This document shows positions 52,150 through 61,041 of a DNA stretch of 64,000 bases, one piece after another. This stretch comes from an uncultured Ruminococcus sp. (lineage in GTDB: Bacteria; Bacillota; Clostridia; Oscillospirales; Ruminococcaceae). The translations under genes were made by a program, and so were the position numbers. The stretch lies in NCBI GenBank assembly GCA_900543145.1, contig UQPZ01000001.1:1-64000 (forward strand), written 5' to 3'. A model generated the notes under the pieces. The model ran no database searches and had not been told where the DNA came from. It saw nothing but the letters and a program-made list of their open reading frames with translations. Each line of letters starts with the position of its first letter. Position 1 is the stretch's first letter.

Positions 52150-53242
52150 TATTATTCTCGTCTTTCGTCATAAATTGGTAGTTATACATCTCAAGTTCAG
52201 CATTTTCTACTGAATTGCTTTCGTTTTCCACAGGAATGTTAATATTTATAGTAAAAGCGTCCGACGGAACGATAAACTGACAATTCTCATAATATCCGTC
52301 ATAGCCGTTATAGTTAATAATAGTACCTTCTGAAATTATATTTCCGCCGATGTCATCAGCTGTGATCTTAACGTTATCGATCAGGATTTTGTCAGTATTG
52401 TTGATTGATAAATCAAATTCCACAAAACGCCATTCTTTATTACTGTAACTTTCGTCATGTAATATTACGTTATCAGCGTTTTCTCCAAGGCTGATCAAAT
52501 TGAACTTTTCGGCATTGCTGAGAGTAAGCGTAAACGATCCGTCGGAGCTTTCATAGTTTGCAGAGTGCAGATCGGGAAAATCCGCAATACTCATATCCGG
52601 CAAACTTATATCAGGCTCTACAAAAGAATAATCAATATTAAAATCATGATCGTAACGGTAATCATATTTATCATTATTCACATTTTTAAATTTAGCAGTG
52701 ACTATTACCAGAAGCGGTATTAGAAAACCGCATATAAGGGAGATCAGACAGCCTTGATTTCTTTTTTTAGAATTAAATTTAACGGATTGGAAGTTTATTG
52801 CTTCGTTAGGTTTGTATCCAAAGGGCTGCTGCGAATTAAAGCCGGAATTAAAACTGCGATCGCTGTAATTGCCTGGCGCAGAGTTTGAAGAAAAGCTGCC
52901 GGTATTCTTAAGCGCCTCAAGTTTTTGCTGCCTTGAAGACATATCTGAAGATGATCCGTATAAACTTTTGCTATAAGTGCTGGAGGGGATAGGATTATCT
53001 GCTTCATCTCCGCGCTGATCATCAATAAATGATCTCTCTTTATTGTCAAATTCCTCAAATATATCATTCCCTGAATTGTCTGTATTGGAATTATCAGAAT
53101 TATAGCCGCAGCTGTGAGTGTGTAAATCGTCTGTATACCTGTTGCAGGAAATATCGTCCTCTCTTGAAGTAAAACATTCAGGGCAGATAATCTCATCACT
53201 GCTTTTGAATTTATACCCGCATACCTTGCATTTTTTATTCAA
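52139..53242 (-). CDS. Zinc-ribbon membrane protein with outer beta domain
   Basis: 367 residues. An N-terminal zinc ribbon (Cys5, Cys8, Cys20, Cys23) is followed by a ~130-residue Ser/Asn-rich disordered region, one membrane helix (about 164-184) and an outer domain of ~150 residues. The part EWRFVEFDLSINNTDKI and the following VKITADD resemble DUF4352-like immunoglobulin-type domains, but this is a weak match. It lies between ispE and the radical SAM gene, overlapping the latter. Layout resembles the zinc-ribbon protein at 17145. The function is unknown. Confidence 0.68.
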   Translation of the reverse strand: MNKKCKVCGYKFKSSDEIICPECFTSREDDISCNRYTDDLHTHSCGYNSDNSNTDNSGNDIFEEFDNKERSFIDDQRGDEADNPIPSSTYSKSLYGSSSDMSSRQQKLEALKNTGSFSSNSAPGNYSDRSFNSGFNSQQPFGYKPNEAINFQSVKFNSKKRNQGCLISLICGFLIPLLVIVTAKFKNVNNDKYDYRYDHDFNIDYSFVEPDISLPDMSIADFPDLHSANYESSDGSFTLTLSNAEKFNLISLGENADNVILHDESYSNKEWRFVEFDLSINNTDKILIDNVKITADDIGGNIISEGTIINYNGYDGYYENCQFIVPSDAFTININIPVENESNSVENAELEMYNYQFMTKDENNNAE

Positions 53243-53262
53243 TTAATTCACCTCATAATTTT

Positions 53263-54144
53263 TTATTTTACTATTTCCCAGCCCTTTTGAACCGGCGTAA
53301 GCACTTCAGAAAAGCTGTAGTCTGACATCTGCTGAATGCATTTTTCCGCGTCAGTACGTTTATTGAATATTCCGAAAACCGCTGAACCGCTTCCGGTCAT
53401 CATCGCATTCAGAGCGCCGAACTCTAACATTTTGTTCTTTGCTTTTTTTATCTCATCAAAATTCGCAGCGATCTCCAGAGCATTGTAAATATTTTCAGAG
53501 ATACCGTATAGATCTGACGATTTTAAAGCCGCTTCAAAATCAGGGTACTTTTTATGGTTTATATGCGGAGAAGAATCATAAATTCTGTAAGCCTCCGGGG
53601 TTGAAATACTGATCTGAGGTTTGACTACCGCAAAATACATTTCCGGAACATTAGGAATGATCGTAAGCTGCTCTCCTATCCCTTCACAAAGCACTGTTCC
53701 TCCCGTCAGCGTAAAAGGAACGTCTGCTCCTAGCTTGACGCCGATCCTGCAAAGCTCGGATAGGCTTAGTCCTGCATCTGATAATTCATTTAGTGCGATA
53801 AGTGCAGCTGCACAGTCTGCGCTGCCGCCTGCCATTCCTGCCATAGAAGGTATGTTTTTCTTCGTTTCGGCGGTTATTTTGCAAGGCTGTTTTATACCTA
53901 TGTATTTGTAAAAGGCTTCAGCAGCCTTCCATATCAAATTGCGTTTATCTAAAGGAAAGTCATCGGCGCCGCATCTAAGCTCGATACCTTCTCCGTCTGA
54001 TAAAATGAAGGTCAGCGTATCAAAAACCGATACCGACTGCATTACTGTCTGAAGCAGATGATAGCCGTCGCTTCTTTTTCCGGTTATATCAAGGAATAGA
54101 TTAAGTTTTCCGTATGCTTTTATAGTAAGCGTTTTATTTATCAT
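53263..54144 (-). CDS. ispE: 4-diphosphocytidyl-2-C-methyl-D-erythritol kinase
   Basis: 293 residues. It phosphorylates CDP-methylerythritol in the MEP isoprenoid pathway. GHMP-kinase layout: AYGKLNLFLDITGKRSDGYH at the start with catalytic Lys/Asp, the ATP loop IPSMAGMAGGSADCAAAL (in place of the more common GLGGGSSD), DVPFTLTGGTVLCEGIGE, and MTGSGSAVFGIF at the end. The start overlaps the aminotransferase gene by 11 bases, so translation is probably coupled. Other MEP genes are not in view. Confidence 0.93.
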   Translation of the reverse strand: MINKTLTIKAYGKLNLFLDITGKRSDGYHLLQTVMQSVSVFDTLTFILSDGEGIELRCGADDFPLDKRNLIWKAAEAFYKYIGIKQPCKITAETKKNIPSMAGMAGGSADCAAALIALNELSDAGLSLSELCRIGVKLGADVPFTLTGGTVLCEGIGEQLTIIPNVPEMYFAVVKPQISISTPEAYRIYDSSPHINHKKYPDFEAALKSSDLYGISENIYNALEIAANFDEIKKAKNKMLEFGALNAMMTGSGSAVFGIFNKRTDAEKCIQQMSDYSFSEVLTPVQKGWEIVK

Positions 54145-55321
54145 TGGAGCTTTCCTTCAGTTCTTCAAGAAATTCGCCGATACGTTTTATTGCTTCTCTG
54201 AGGTGATTGATCGAATAAGCGTACGAAACTCTGATATGACCCTCTCCGCATTCGCCGAAAGCAGTTCCGGGTACTACTGCTACCTTTTTTGAAAAAACTA
54301 ATTTATTGCAGAATTCATCGCTGGTTAGTCCTGTTGATTTTATGCTTGGAAATACATAAAAAGCACCCATAGGCGTAAAACACTCCAACCCAAGCTTATT
54401 GAATGCGTCAACGACATATCTTCTTCGCATATCGTATTCCCTGCGCATTTTTACGACGTCATCACCGCATTCCTTCAAAGCGGTGATTGCAGCGTACTGG
54501 CTTACAGTAGGGGAACACATTATTGCATATTGGTGAAGCTTTAGAATGTGCTTCATTATTCCTTCAGGTCCCGCCATAAAGCCCAGACGCCAGCCGGTCA
54601 TAGCAAAGCTTTTTGAAAAGCCGTTTATTACTATAGTACGCTCCTTCATTCCGTCCAGTTCCGCAATTGAGCAGTGATTTCCTGAGTATGTAAGCTCGGA
54701 ATAGATCTCATCTGAGGCAACAAGTATGTTTGTATTGCGCAGAACCTCTGCAATACCCTCAAGCTCCTCCCTATGCATTACCGCTCCGGTCGGATTATTG
54801 GGAAAGGGCATTATCAATAGCTTTGTCTTATCCGTAATTTTTGCTTTCAGCTCGTCAGGAGTAAGCTTAAAGCCGTCCTCAGCTTTTGTTTCAATAGTTA
54901 CGGGCTTGCCTCCCATAAGTGAAATAATAGGAGAATAGCATACAAAGCAGGGTTCTACGACAAGAACCTCATCGCCGGGATTTACGACTGCCCGTATAAC
55001 CAAGTCTATAGCCTCAGAGCCTCCTACCGTAATAAGTATTTCATTTTCCGGATCGTAACTGCTGTGAATAGTTCTCTTAAAATAATCCGAAACTTCTTTT
55101 CTCAAATCTATAAGACCTGCATTTGCAGTATAGACCGTCCTGCCTTTTTCGAGAGTTTCAATAGCCGTTTGCCTGATCTTCCAGGGAGTTTTGAAGTCCG
55201 GCTCACCGACCCCCAAAGATATTACTCCCTCTACAGTCTGAGCTATATCAAAAAATTTTCTTATGCCTGAGGGTTTCATTTTTACCGCTTCTTTTGAAAG
55301 CAGCATATCATAATCCATCAT
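54134..55321 (-). CDS. Pyridoxal-phosphate aminotransferase, class I/II (PatA-like)
   Basis: 395 residues. It moves amino groups between an amino acid and a 2-oxo acid. ISLGVGEPDF binds substrate near the N-terminus, PFPNNPTGAV and ASDEIYSELTY bind the cofactor ring, and NGFSKSFAMTGWRLGF contains the PLP-bound Lys. VSYAYSINHLREAIKRI carries the C-terminal Arg region. The sequence type is close to the PatA/aspartate and aromatic aminotransferase group, but substrate cannot be set. It overlaps the Lrp-type gene by four bases (ATGA), suggesting that the regulator controls or senses the amino acid handled by this enzyme. Confidence 0.92.
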   Translation of the reverse strand: MMDYDMLLSKEAVKMKPSGIRKFFDIAQTVEGVISLGVGEPDFKTPWKIRQTAIETLEKGRTVYTANAGLIDLRKEVSDYFKRTIHSSYDPENEILITVGGSEAIDLVIRAVVNPGDEVLVVEPCFVCYSPIISLMGGKPVTIETKAEDGFKLTPDELKAKITDKTKLLIMPFPNNPTGAVMHREELEGIAEVLRNTNILVASDEIYSELTYSGNHCSIAELDGMKERTIVINGFSKSFAMTGWRLGFMAGPEGIMKHILKLHQYAIMCSPTVSQYAAITALKECGDDVVKMRREYDMRRRYVVDAFNKLGLECFTPMGAFYVFPSIKSTGLTSDEFCNKLVFSKKVAVVPGTAFGECGEGHIRVSYAYSINHLREAIKRIGEFLEELKESSNDK

Positions 55322-55797
55322 GGAGAGATCATTCCTCTTTCGTCGGTTTCATCGTTGTTTATAATAATTCCGTTTTCTTTGTAATTTTTCAGTACAAAAT
55401 GAGTTGTCGTTGACTGAACGGCGTCGATAGCCGCAAGTCTTTGAGATACGAACTGTGAAATGTCACGGATGTTGTTTCCTGTAACAGAAACAAGTATATC
55501 ATATCCACCTGACATAAGTCTTACGGATTCGACCTGCTCATGTGACGAGATCTCTCCGGCAATTTCGTCAAAGCCGCTCTGTGACTGAGGAGTGACCTTC
55601 AGTTCAATAAGTGCGAAAACCGCATTGCTGTCGATCGAGGCTTCGTCAATAATAGCAGAATAGCCTTTAATTATGCCGTCACATTCAAGCTTGGCTATAT
55701 CTGCGGCTACCTGCTCCTCTGTTTTATCGAGCATTACCGCAAGCTCGGCATTGGAAAGTCGGGCGTTGGTTTTAAGCAGCTTGATCAATGAATCCAT
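55318..55797 (-). CDS. Lrp/AsnC-family transcriptional regulator
   Basis: 159 residues; start at 55797 after AAGGAGG, with a longer frame lacking a site. An N-terminal helix-turn-helix (LLKTNARLSNAELAVMLDKT) is followed by the RAM ligand domain (SNAVFALIELKV, VESVRLMSGGYDILVSVTG). These regulators respond to amino acids. The gene heads an overlapping chain: Lrp - aminotransferase - ispE - zinc-ribbon protein - radical SAM. The last ~15 residues (NNDETDERGMISP) are a non-conserved tail. Confidence 0.92.
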   Translation of the reverse strand: MDSLIKLLKTNARLSNAELAVMLDKTEEQVAADIAKLECDGIIKGYSAIIDEASIDSNAVFALIELKVTPQSQSGFDEIAGEISSHEQVESVRLMSGGYDILVSVTGNNIRDISQFVSQRLAAIDAVQSTTTHFVLKNYKENGIIINNDETDERGMISP

Positions 55798-56025
55798 AAA
55801 ATAACCTCCTTGTAATTTATATATTTTTATTATACTATTTTTAATAATGAAAGTCAATTTATATTTGATTACAAACGCAAAGACTGATTTTGATTTATAT
55901 TTTACTCGTCTTGCACCTGGGAAAGGAGATAAAAATTATATTATTCCCGCAGAAACTTTAAATGATATCCGTACATTAAAAATCTGCTGTTACTGTACGT
56001 TTGGGTTTATTATTTGAATCTTTTA

Positions 56026-56054
56026 TTGACATAAAGCTTAATATGAATTATACT
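56026..56054 (+). promoter_or_regulatory. Promoter of the acyltransferase gene
   Basis: TTGACA (56026-56031), 17 bases, TATACT (56049-56054). Confidence 0.8.
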
Positions 56055-56094
56055 TAAAACAAAATAATTCATATTTGAGGTGTTTATTATAAGT

Positions 56095-57144
56095 GTGAAT
56101 AATCGAAGCCGTATTGAATGGATTGATACCTTAAGGGGTATAATGATGTTTTTTGTAGTATGGGGACATTCGCTGTCTGACCAGTATATCGGAAAATATA
56201 TATTCAGCTTTCATATGCCGGCATTTTTTATTATTTCAGGAATGACCTTTGTGTTTAATAAAGAAACTAACTTTTTCAGGTATGCATTTAAGAAGATAAA
56301 GGGTCTGATAATACCATATTTCTGTCTTAACGCTCTCGTTGCTCCGCTCTGGTATGTAAACCGTCAGCTTTCCGAAGTTTCGTATCAGTCATTTACCGAC
56401 CTGTTTAAAGGAGTTTTGGTATCAAATGTTGAAAGCGGATTTAAAATGGCTTCTAATACAACATGGTTTATCACCTGCCTGTTTTTAACCGATATTCTGT
56501 TTTTTGTTATAAGCAGAGCTTCTGATAAGGATTCGGCTTTAATCGGCATATCTGCATTTGTATACGGTCTGGCATTTACAGCAGGAATTATAACAGACAA
56601 GCAATGGGGCGTGTGGCATTGGCAGGTCGCTTTCAGTGCTTTTGTATTTTATCTCGGCGGATATTTACTTATGAAAAATATAGAAGCAGTAAAAGCCTGC
56701 TTTAAAAAGACGTGGATAATTTTCGCCGTTTCTGAGGCACTTCTGCTTCTGGGTGCATGGGCTTCGTCGGAAAACAGCAGGATCTCAATGGTAAACAACC
56801 GATACGGAAAGCCGGTCATATTTTTCTTTTCGGCGTTCTGCACATCACTTTCATTCGCTCTTGCAGTAATGAAGCTGTCGGATTATAAACTTTTTTCAAA
56901 GGCTGCATGGATCTTCAATTATGTAGGAAGAAATACATTGGTATATATTGCATTTCACGTTCCGATAATAAGATTTATCCAGCATTTTATTCCCGCTCTT
57001 AAAAGCAAAAATGATGTTTACAGGTTTATTATGGCAGCGGCGGTATTTATAATTATTCTCCCTTTAGCATGGCTTACGGAAAAATATTTTCCTGTTTGTG
57101 TAGGCAAAAAGAAAAAAATATTAGAAAAGAACTTGACAAAATAA
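56095..57144 (+). CDS. Membrane acyltransferase (acyltransferase 3 family)
   Basis: 349 residues with about ten membrane helices. The family adds acetyl or other acyl groups to sugars, lipids or cell-wall polymers. RIEWIDTLRGIMMFFVVWGHS near the start (split about 4-24) carries the typical D-x-L-R-G and catalytic His, and YIFSFHMPAFFIISGM follows. GTG at 56095 is preferred to GTG at 56080, which lies within the GAGGTG site. Substrate is unknown. The promoter of the following small peptide unit overlaps its last codons. Confidence 0.87.
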   Translation: MNNRSRIEWIDTLRGIMMFFVVWGHSLSDQYIGKYIFSFHMPAFFIISGMTFVFNKETNFFRYAFKKIKGLIIPYFCLNALVAPLWYVNRQLSEVSYQSFTDLFKGVLVSNVESGFKMASNTTWFITCLFLTDILFFVISRASDKDSALIGISAFVYGLAFTAGIITDKQWGVWHWQVAFSAFVFYLGGYLLMKNIEAVKACFKKTWIIFAVSEALLLLGAWASSENSRISMVNNRYGKPVIFFFSAFCTSLSFALAVMKLSDYKLFSKAAWIFNYVGRNTLVYIAFHVPIIRFIQHFIPALKSKNDVYRFIMAAAVFIIILPLAWLTEKYFPVCVGKKKKILEKNLTK

Positions 57145-57161
57145 TAATAAGGGTTTATACT
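57133..57161 (+). promoter_or_regulatory. Promoter of the leader-peptide/ABC transporter operon
   Basis: TTGACA (57133-57138), 17 bases, TATACT (57156-57161). The -35 lies inside the last codons of the acyltransferase gene. Confidence 0.85.
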
Positions 57162-57206
57162 ATAAAACATGATTGTTAAACTAAAATAAAGAAAGGGGTG
57201 GGTAAA

Positions 57207-57290
57207 ATGACAAAAAGTAATATATTTAATGATATCAATAATTTGTTTATGTCAGATGTTGTTTTACCTGCGTTTTTTGTTCGTTGCTGA
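57207..57290 (+). CDS. 27-aa leader peptide upstream of the ABC operon
   Basis: A short frame beginning MTKSNIFNDI and ending LPAFFVRC. It has a strong AAAGGGG-type site, its own consensus promoter about 45 bases upstream and an intrinsic terminator 40 bases downstream, in front of an ABC half-transporter gene. This layout matches ribosome-mediated attenuators such as bmrB ahead of bmrCD in Bacillus, where a stalled ribosome on a leader peptide prevents terminator folding. A signalling or modified peptide exported by the transporter is the main alternative, but no modification enzyme is adjacent. Confidence 0.6.
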   Translation: MTKSNIFNDINNLFMSDVVLPAFFVRC

Positions 57291-57330
57291 TATTTTAGTT
57301 TTTACGGATAATTGTATATGCAGTAATTAT

Positions 57331-57362
57331 GACCTCTGATGTGCCGAATCAGGGGTCTTTTT
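57331..57362 (+). terminator. Intrinsic terminator / probable attenuator before the ABC operon
   Basis: GACCTCTGAT (57331-57340) pairs with ATCAGGGGTC (57348-57357) around GTGCCGA, then TTTTT. The 5' arm can instead pair with TATGTCAGA (about 57248-57256) inside the leader peptide gene, using two G-U pairs. No second promoter is clear between it and 57492. Confidence 0.82.
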
Positions 57363-57491
57363 GCGTATTTTCAGCACAAGACTATTAGAAAAGAGAAAAG
57401 TTGAGAGGCTTGAAATTACAATTTCAGGGAGCGGACTGCGTATTGATCTATAAGCGCAGAACGTATATTTCAGAAAGGAATGGTTATATAT

Positions 57492-59762
57492 ATGAAGTTT
57501 TTTGACGTATTGCCTGCGCTTGCCGAAACTGAGCTTTTAAAGCGCGGAGTTATGACGGACGAACTTCTTTACTGTGTTAAATCGGATCTTGACGGAGACG
57601 GCTGTTATATTGATGTGTACATAACCTTTACAAAGGAAACGCTGTCGATACTGAGCGGATATGAAAAATACGGAAAGATGAAAAGAGGTTCAAAGCGCAA
57701 AAATCTGATCGAATTTACTGTTTCCGGGTACAGCGAATATGATTTGGCTGATATCGAGGAAATGTATGTTGACAGGCATGCCAATTCTGCCAGGCTAATG
57801 ATAAAAAACAGAAGCGGCGAGGAATTTCCGGCTGCGAGATTTTCACTTGGCTATGCTGATAAATTTGAAAAGTTTTCACAGAGAGTAAATTCAACGGTAA
57901 AGGGAGAGCCTATAGACGATACTCTGCTGGAGGGTATAAAAACTCATTGTCCGATATGCGGAGAGCCTTTTCCCGATCCAAACCGACCTGTATGCCCCAG
58001 GTGCGTTGACCGCCGTTCGGTTTTCAAACGTCTGCTGTCAATGTTCAGGGATTTTAAAACAGCGGTATTTCTGATTTTGCTGACTATTGTGCTTAGTAAT
58101 GTTTTCGCCGTACTGTCGCCTATTTTCGGAGCACAGATGCTTTATGACGACGTTCTTGCAGAGGGCGGGAAGTATTACGGTAAAATTCTAATGATAGTTC
58201 TTATAATAGCGGCAATAAATCTTTCCGGAATGATAATGCGTATAGTTTCAGGAATTATTACTTCAAGGATAGTACCGATAGTTACGCATAAGCTGAGAGT
58301 GAAAATATTCTCGTCTATGCAGAGCCTTTCTCTGGACTTTTTCACCAGCAAGCAGACAGGTTCGCTTATGTCAAGAGTAGACCGCGACAGCCAGAATATC
58401 TATTGGTTTTTTACGGATATAGTGCCATACGGTATAACAAATGTAGTAAAAATAATTGGTATAGCGGTAATAATGCTTATTATTTCTCCTGTGCTTTCTC
58501 TGGGAATTATAGCTACCATTACAGTTATTGAAATAGTTCAGAATAGATTTTACCGCAATCAGCGCAAGCTTTACCGTAAATTTGATGTTGCTATGCGTTC
58601 TGCAAACTCCGTGCTTTCAGATGTAATGAACGGACAGAGGGTTGTAAAATCCTTTGCCCGCGAAGATACGGAAATTGAACGCTATCGTGTGAAAAATACC
58701 GACGCTTTCGTAATAAATTCTAGGATCAATTCAAGAATAGCTAATACAGTTCCGATTATCTGGACGTTTTACAGAATAGTAAACAAACTTGTTTTCTGTC
58801 TTGGTGCGGTATTGGTAATTAAAGGACATATACTTTTCGGAGCTTTATCAGCGCTGATTTCATATACTGAAATGGCAATGGAGCCTATTAACTTTTTTAC
58901 ATGGATAGGCGACCGATGGGCAAAATGTATGGATGCCGCTTCCAGAATGTTTGAAATTACCGACGCAGTAGCAACTGTTAAGGAGGACAGCGAGCCGATC
59001 CACATCAAGGATATGAAAGGCGATATTGAGCTGAGAAACGTATCTTTTGAATATGAAGCGGGTCACCCGATAATAAAAAACGTGTCATTTAAGGTTCAGT
59101 CAGGTCATATGTTCGGAATAGTCGGAAAAACCGGAGCGGGAAAATCAACGATAATAAATCTTATGGCACGGCTTTATGACGTTACCGGAGGAGAAATTCT
59201 TATTGACGGAGTTCCTATAAGAAAAATAGCCTTTGAGGATCTGAGACGGAATATAGGGATAGTATCACAGGAAACCTTTTTGTTTATAGGCTCGATCGCC
59301 GACAACATACGCTATGCCGATCCCAAAGCTACAATGGAAGAAGTTATAGAAGCTGCAAAATCAGCAAACGCTCACGAGTTTATAACAAAGCTTCCTGAGG
59401 GATACAATACTAAGGTTGGAGAGGGAGGAATCTCTCTTTCAGGCGGTGAAAAGCAGAGAATATCTATTGCAAGAGCGATAATACAGAAGCCTAATATTCT
59501 TATTCTTGACGAAGCTACAGCTTCAATGGATACCCGTACCGAGAGAAAAATTCAGGCGGCTATTGATTCGCTGAAGCAGGGAAGAACTATTATTTCTATC
59601 GCTCACAGGCTTTCTACTCTGCGCGACGCGGATATGCTCTGCGTAATAGAAAACGGCGAACTGAAGGAAATGGAAACGCACGACCAGCTTATAAGAACTA
59701 AGGGAAAATATTATGAGCTTTATAAGCTTCAGTCGGAGGCGCTTCAGTTTATTCAGGAATAA
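57492..59762 (+). CDS. ABC half-transporter with N-terminal PH-like and zinc-ribbon domains
   Basis: 756 residues. An N-terminal ~140-residue beta-rich domain (VYITFTKETLSILSG, FSLGYADKFEKFSQRV) resembles a PH/GRAM-like fold. A zinc ribbon follows, CPIC (Cys153, Cys156) and CPRC (Cys168, Cys171), then six membrane helices (about 190-470) and an ATPase domain: Walker A GIVGKTGAGKST, signature SLSGGEKQRISIARA, Walker B ILILDEATASMD, switch His in SIAHRLSTL. The second half-transporter at 62664 has the same unusual N-terminal layout, so they probably form a heterodimeric exporter. ATG 57492 was chosen because ATG 57480 touches the AAAGGA site. Closest remembered relatives occur beside DUF1854 proteins, as here. 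Confidence 0.88.
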   Translation: MKFFDVLPALAETELLKRGVMTDELLYCVKSDLDGDGCYIDVYITFTKETLSILSGYEKYGKMKRGSKRKNLIEFTVSGYSEYDLADIEEMYVDRHANSARLMIKNRSGEEFPAARFSLGYADKFEKFSQRVNSTVKGEPIDDTLLEGIKTHCPICGEPFPDPNRPVCPRCVDRRSVFKRLLSMFRDFKTAVFLILLTIVLSNVFAVLSPIFGAQMLYDDVLAEGGKYYGKILMIVLIIAAINLSGMIMRIVSGIITSRIVPIVTHKLRVKIFSSMQSLSLDFFTSKQTGSLMSRVDRDSQNIYWFFTDIVPYGITNVVKIIGIAVIMLIISPVLSLGIIATITVIEIVQNRFYRNQRKLYRKFDVAMRSANSVLSDVMNGQRVVKSFAREDTEIERYRVKNTDAFVINSRINSRIANTVPIIWTFYRIVNKLVFCLGAVLVIKGHILFGALSALISYTEMAMEPINFFTWIGDRWAKCMDAASRMFEITDAVATVKEDSEPIHIKDMKGDIELRNVSFEYEAGHPIIKNVSFKVQSGHMFGIVGKTGAGKSTIINLMARLYDVTGGEILIDGVPIRKIAFEDLRRNIGIVSQETFLFIGSIADNIRYADPKATMEEVIEAAKSANAHEFITKLPEGYNTKVGEGGISLSGGEKQRISIARAIIQKPNILILDEATASMDTRTERKIQAAIDSLKQGRTIISIAHRLSTLRDADMLCVIENGELKEMETHDQLIRTKGKYYELYKLQSEALQFIQE

Positions 59763-59813
59763 AACTATAATAAAAGATATAAAACATAGATATACAGCAA
59801 GGGGGAATAAATT

Positions 59814-61019
59814 ATGCTGGAATTACAGGGAAAATATAACTCAGCAAAGATTTTTACGGAAATCATTGACGAGGGAGCGGTTTCGCAGATCATTACTCTG
59901 CTCAATCAGCCTATGTCACAGGAACAGACGGTAAGGATCATGCCTGACGTTCATGCGGGAGCTGGCTGCACGATCGGAACTACTATGACTGTTACTGATA
60001 AAATAGTGCCTAATCTTGTTGGCGTAGACATTGGCTGCGGAATGGAAACAGTAAGACTTAAGGAAAAGCATATTGAAGTAATGCAGCTTGATAAGCTTAT
60101 TTACAAAGCGATACCGTCAGGTTTTTCTATCAGGGAAAAGCCTCATAGATACAGCGAGAAAATAGATTTAGCAAAGCTTTTCTGCTACGATAAGATCAAT
60201 CCTGTCAGAGCGGAAAGGAGTATCGGTACCTTAGGCGGCGGAAATCATTTTATTGAAGCTGACAAAGGCTCGGACGGAGCGGTTTATATCGTTATTCATT
60301 CCGGTTCGCGTCATTTAGGCGTCGAGGTAGCAAAATATTATCAGGAGGAGGCTTACCGAAGGCTGAATAAATCGTCGCAGTCGGATGTAAACGAGCTTAT
60401 TGCAAAAATGAAATCCGAGGGCAGGCAGAAGCAGCTTGAAGCTGAGATCAAAAAGCTGAAAAGCACAAAGCGTACTTCTGTCCCGAAAGAGCTGGCTTAC
60501 GCAGAGGGAGAGCTCTTTGAGCAGTATATTCATGATATGAAAATAGTTCAGGAGTTTGCGGCGATAAACCGTCAGGCTATGATGGACGAGATCATCAAGG
60601 GAATGGGTCTTCATGTAATTGAACAGTTCACTACTGTTCACAATTACATTGATACAGATAGTATGATACTGCGTAAGGGAGCTGTTTCCGCTAAAAAAGA
60701 TGAAAGGCTGCTTATTCCTATAAACATGAGGGACGGAAGTCTTATCTGCAAGGGAAAGGGAAATCCAGACTGGAACTTTTCTGCGCCTCACGGGGCTGGC
60801 AGACTGCTTTCGCGTTCGCAGGCTAAGCATTCTCTTACAGTATCGGAATTTAAAAAGCAGATGAGCGGTATCTACACAACTTCTGTTAATGCGGGAACGC
60901 TTGACGAAAGTCCTATGGCTTATAAAACGATGGAGGATATTGTTGATAATATCGGTGACACTGCTGAAATTCTCGATATAATCAAACCGATTTATAATTT
61001 TAAGGCAGGGGAAGAATAA
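59814..61019 (+). CDS. RtcB-family RNA ligase
   Basis: 401 residues, shorter than E. coli-type RtcB (about 408-480) but complete in motifs. RtcB joins 2',3'-cyclic phosphate or 3'-phosphate RNA ends to 5'-OH ends using GTP and Mn2+. PDVHAGAG (Asp45, His47) and VGVDIGCGM (Asp72, Cys75) bind metal, GTLGGGNHFIE and HSGSRHLG follow, and SAPHGAGRLLSR holds the His that takes GMP. A basic helical insertion lies at about 195-235. It sits 51 bases after the first ABC gene within what looks like one operon, an unusual partner. Its RNA substrate is unknown; RNA repair after damage or ribotoxin attack is a guess. Confidence 0.92.
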   Translation: MLELQGKYNSAKIFTEIIDEGAVSQIITLLNQPMSQEQTVRIMPDVHAGAGCTIGTTMTVTDKIVPNLVGVDIGCGMETVRLKEKHIEVMQLDKLIYKAIPSGFSIREKPHRYSEKIDLAKLFCYDKINPVRAERSIGTLGGGNHFIEADKGSDGAVYIVIHSGSRHLGVEVAKYYQEEAYRRLNKSSQSDVNELIAKMKSEGRQKQLEAEIKKLKSTKRTSVPKELAYAEGELFEQYIHDMKIVQEFAAINRQAMMDEIIKGMGLHVIEQFTTVHNYIDTDSMILRKGAVSAKKDERLLIPINMRDGSLICKGKGNPDWNFSAPHGAGRLLSRSQAKHSLTVSEFKKQMSGIYTTSVNAGTLDESPMAYKTMEDIVDNIGDTAEILDIIKPIYNFKAGEE

Positions 61020-61041
61020 ATACTTTGCAGAAAGGTTTTGT

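Noticed and set aside
57207..57290. 27-aa peptide as a RiPP or signalling precursor
   Set aside because: No modifying enzyme or processing protease is adjacent (the radical SAM gene is 5 kb away on the other strand), and the terminator between peptide and transporter fits attenuation better. Not excluded.
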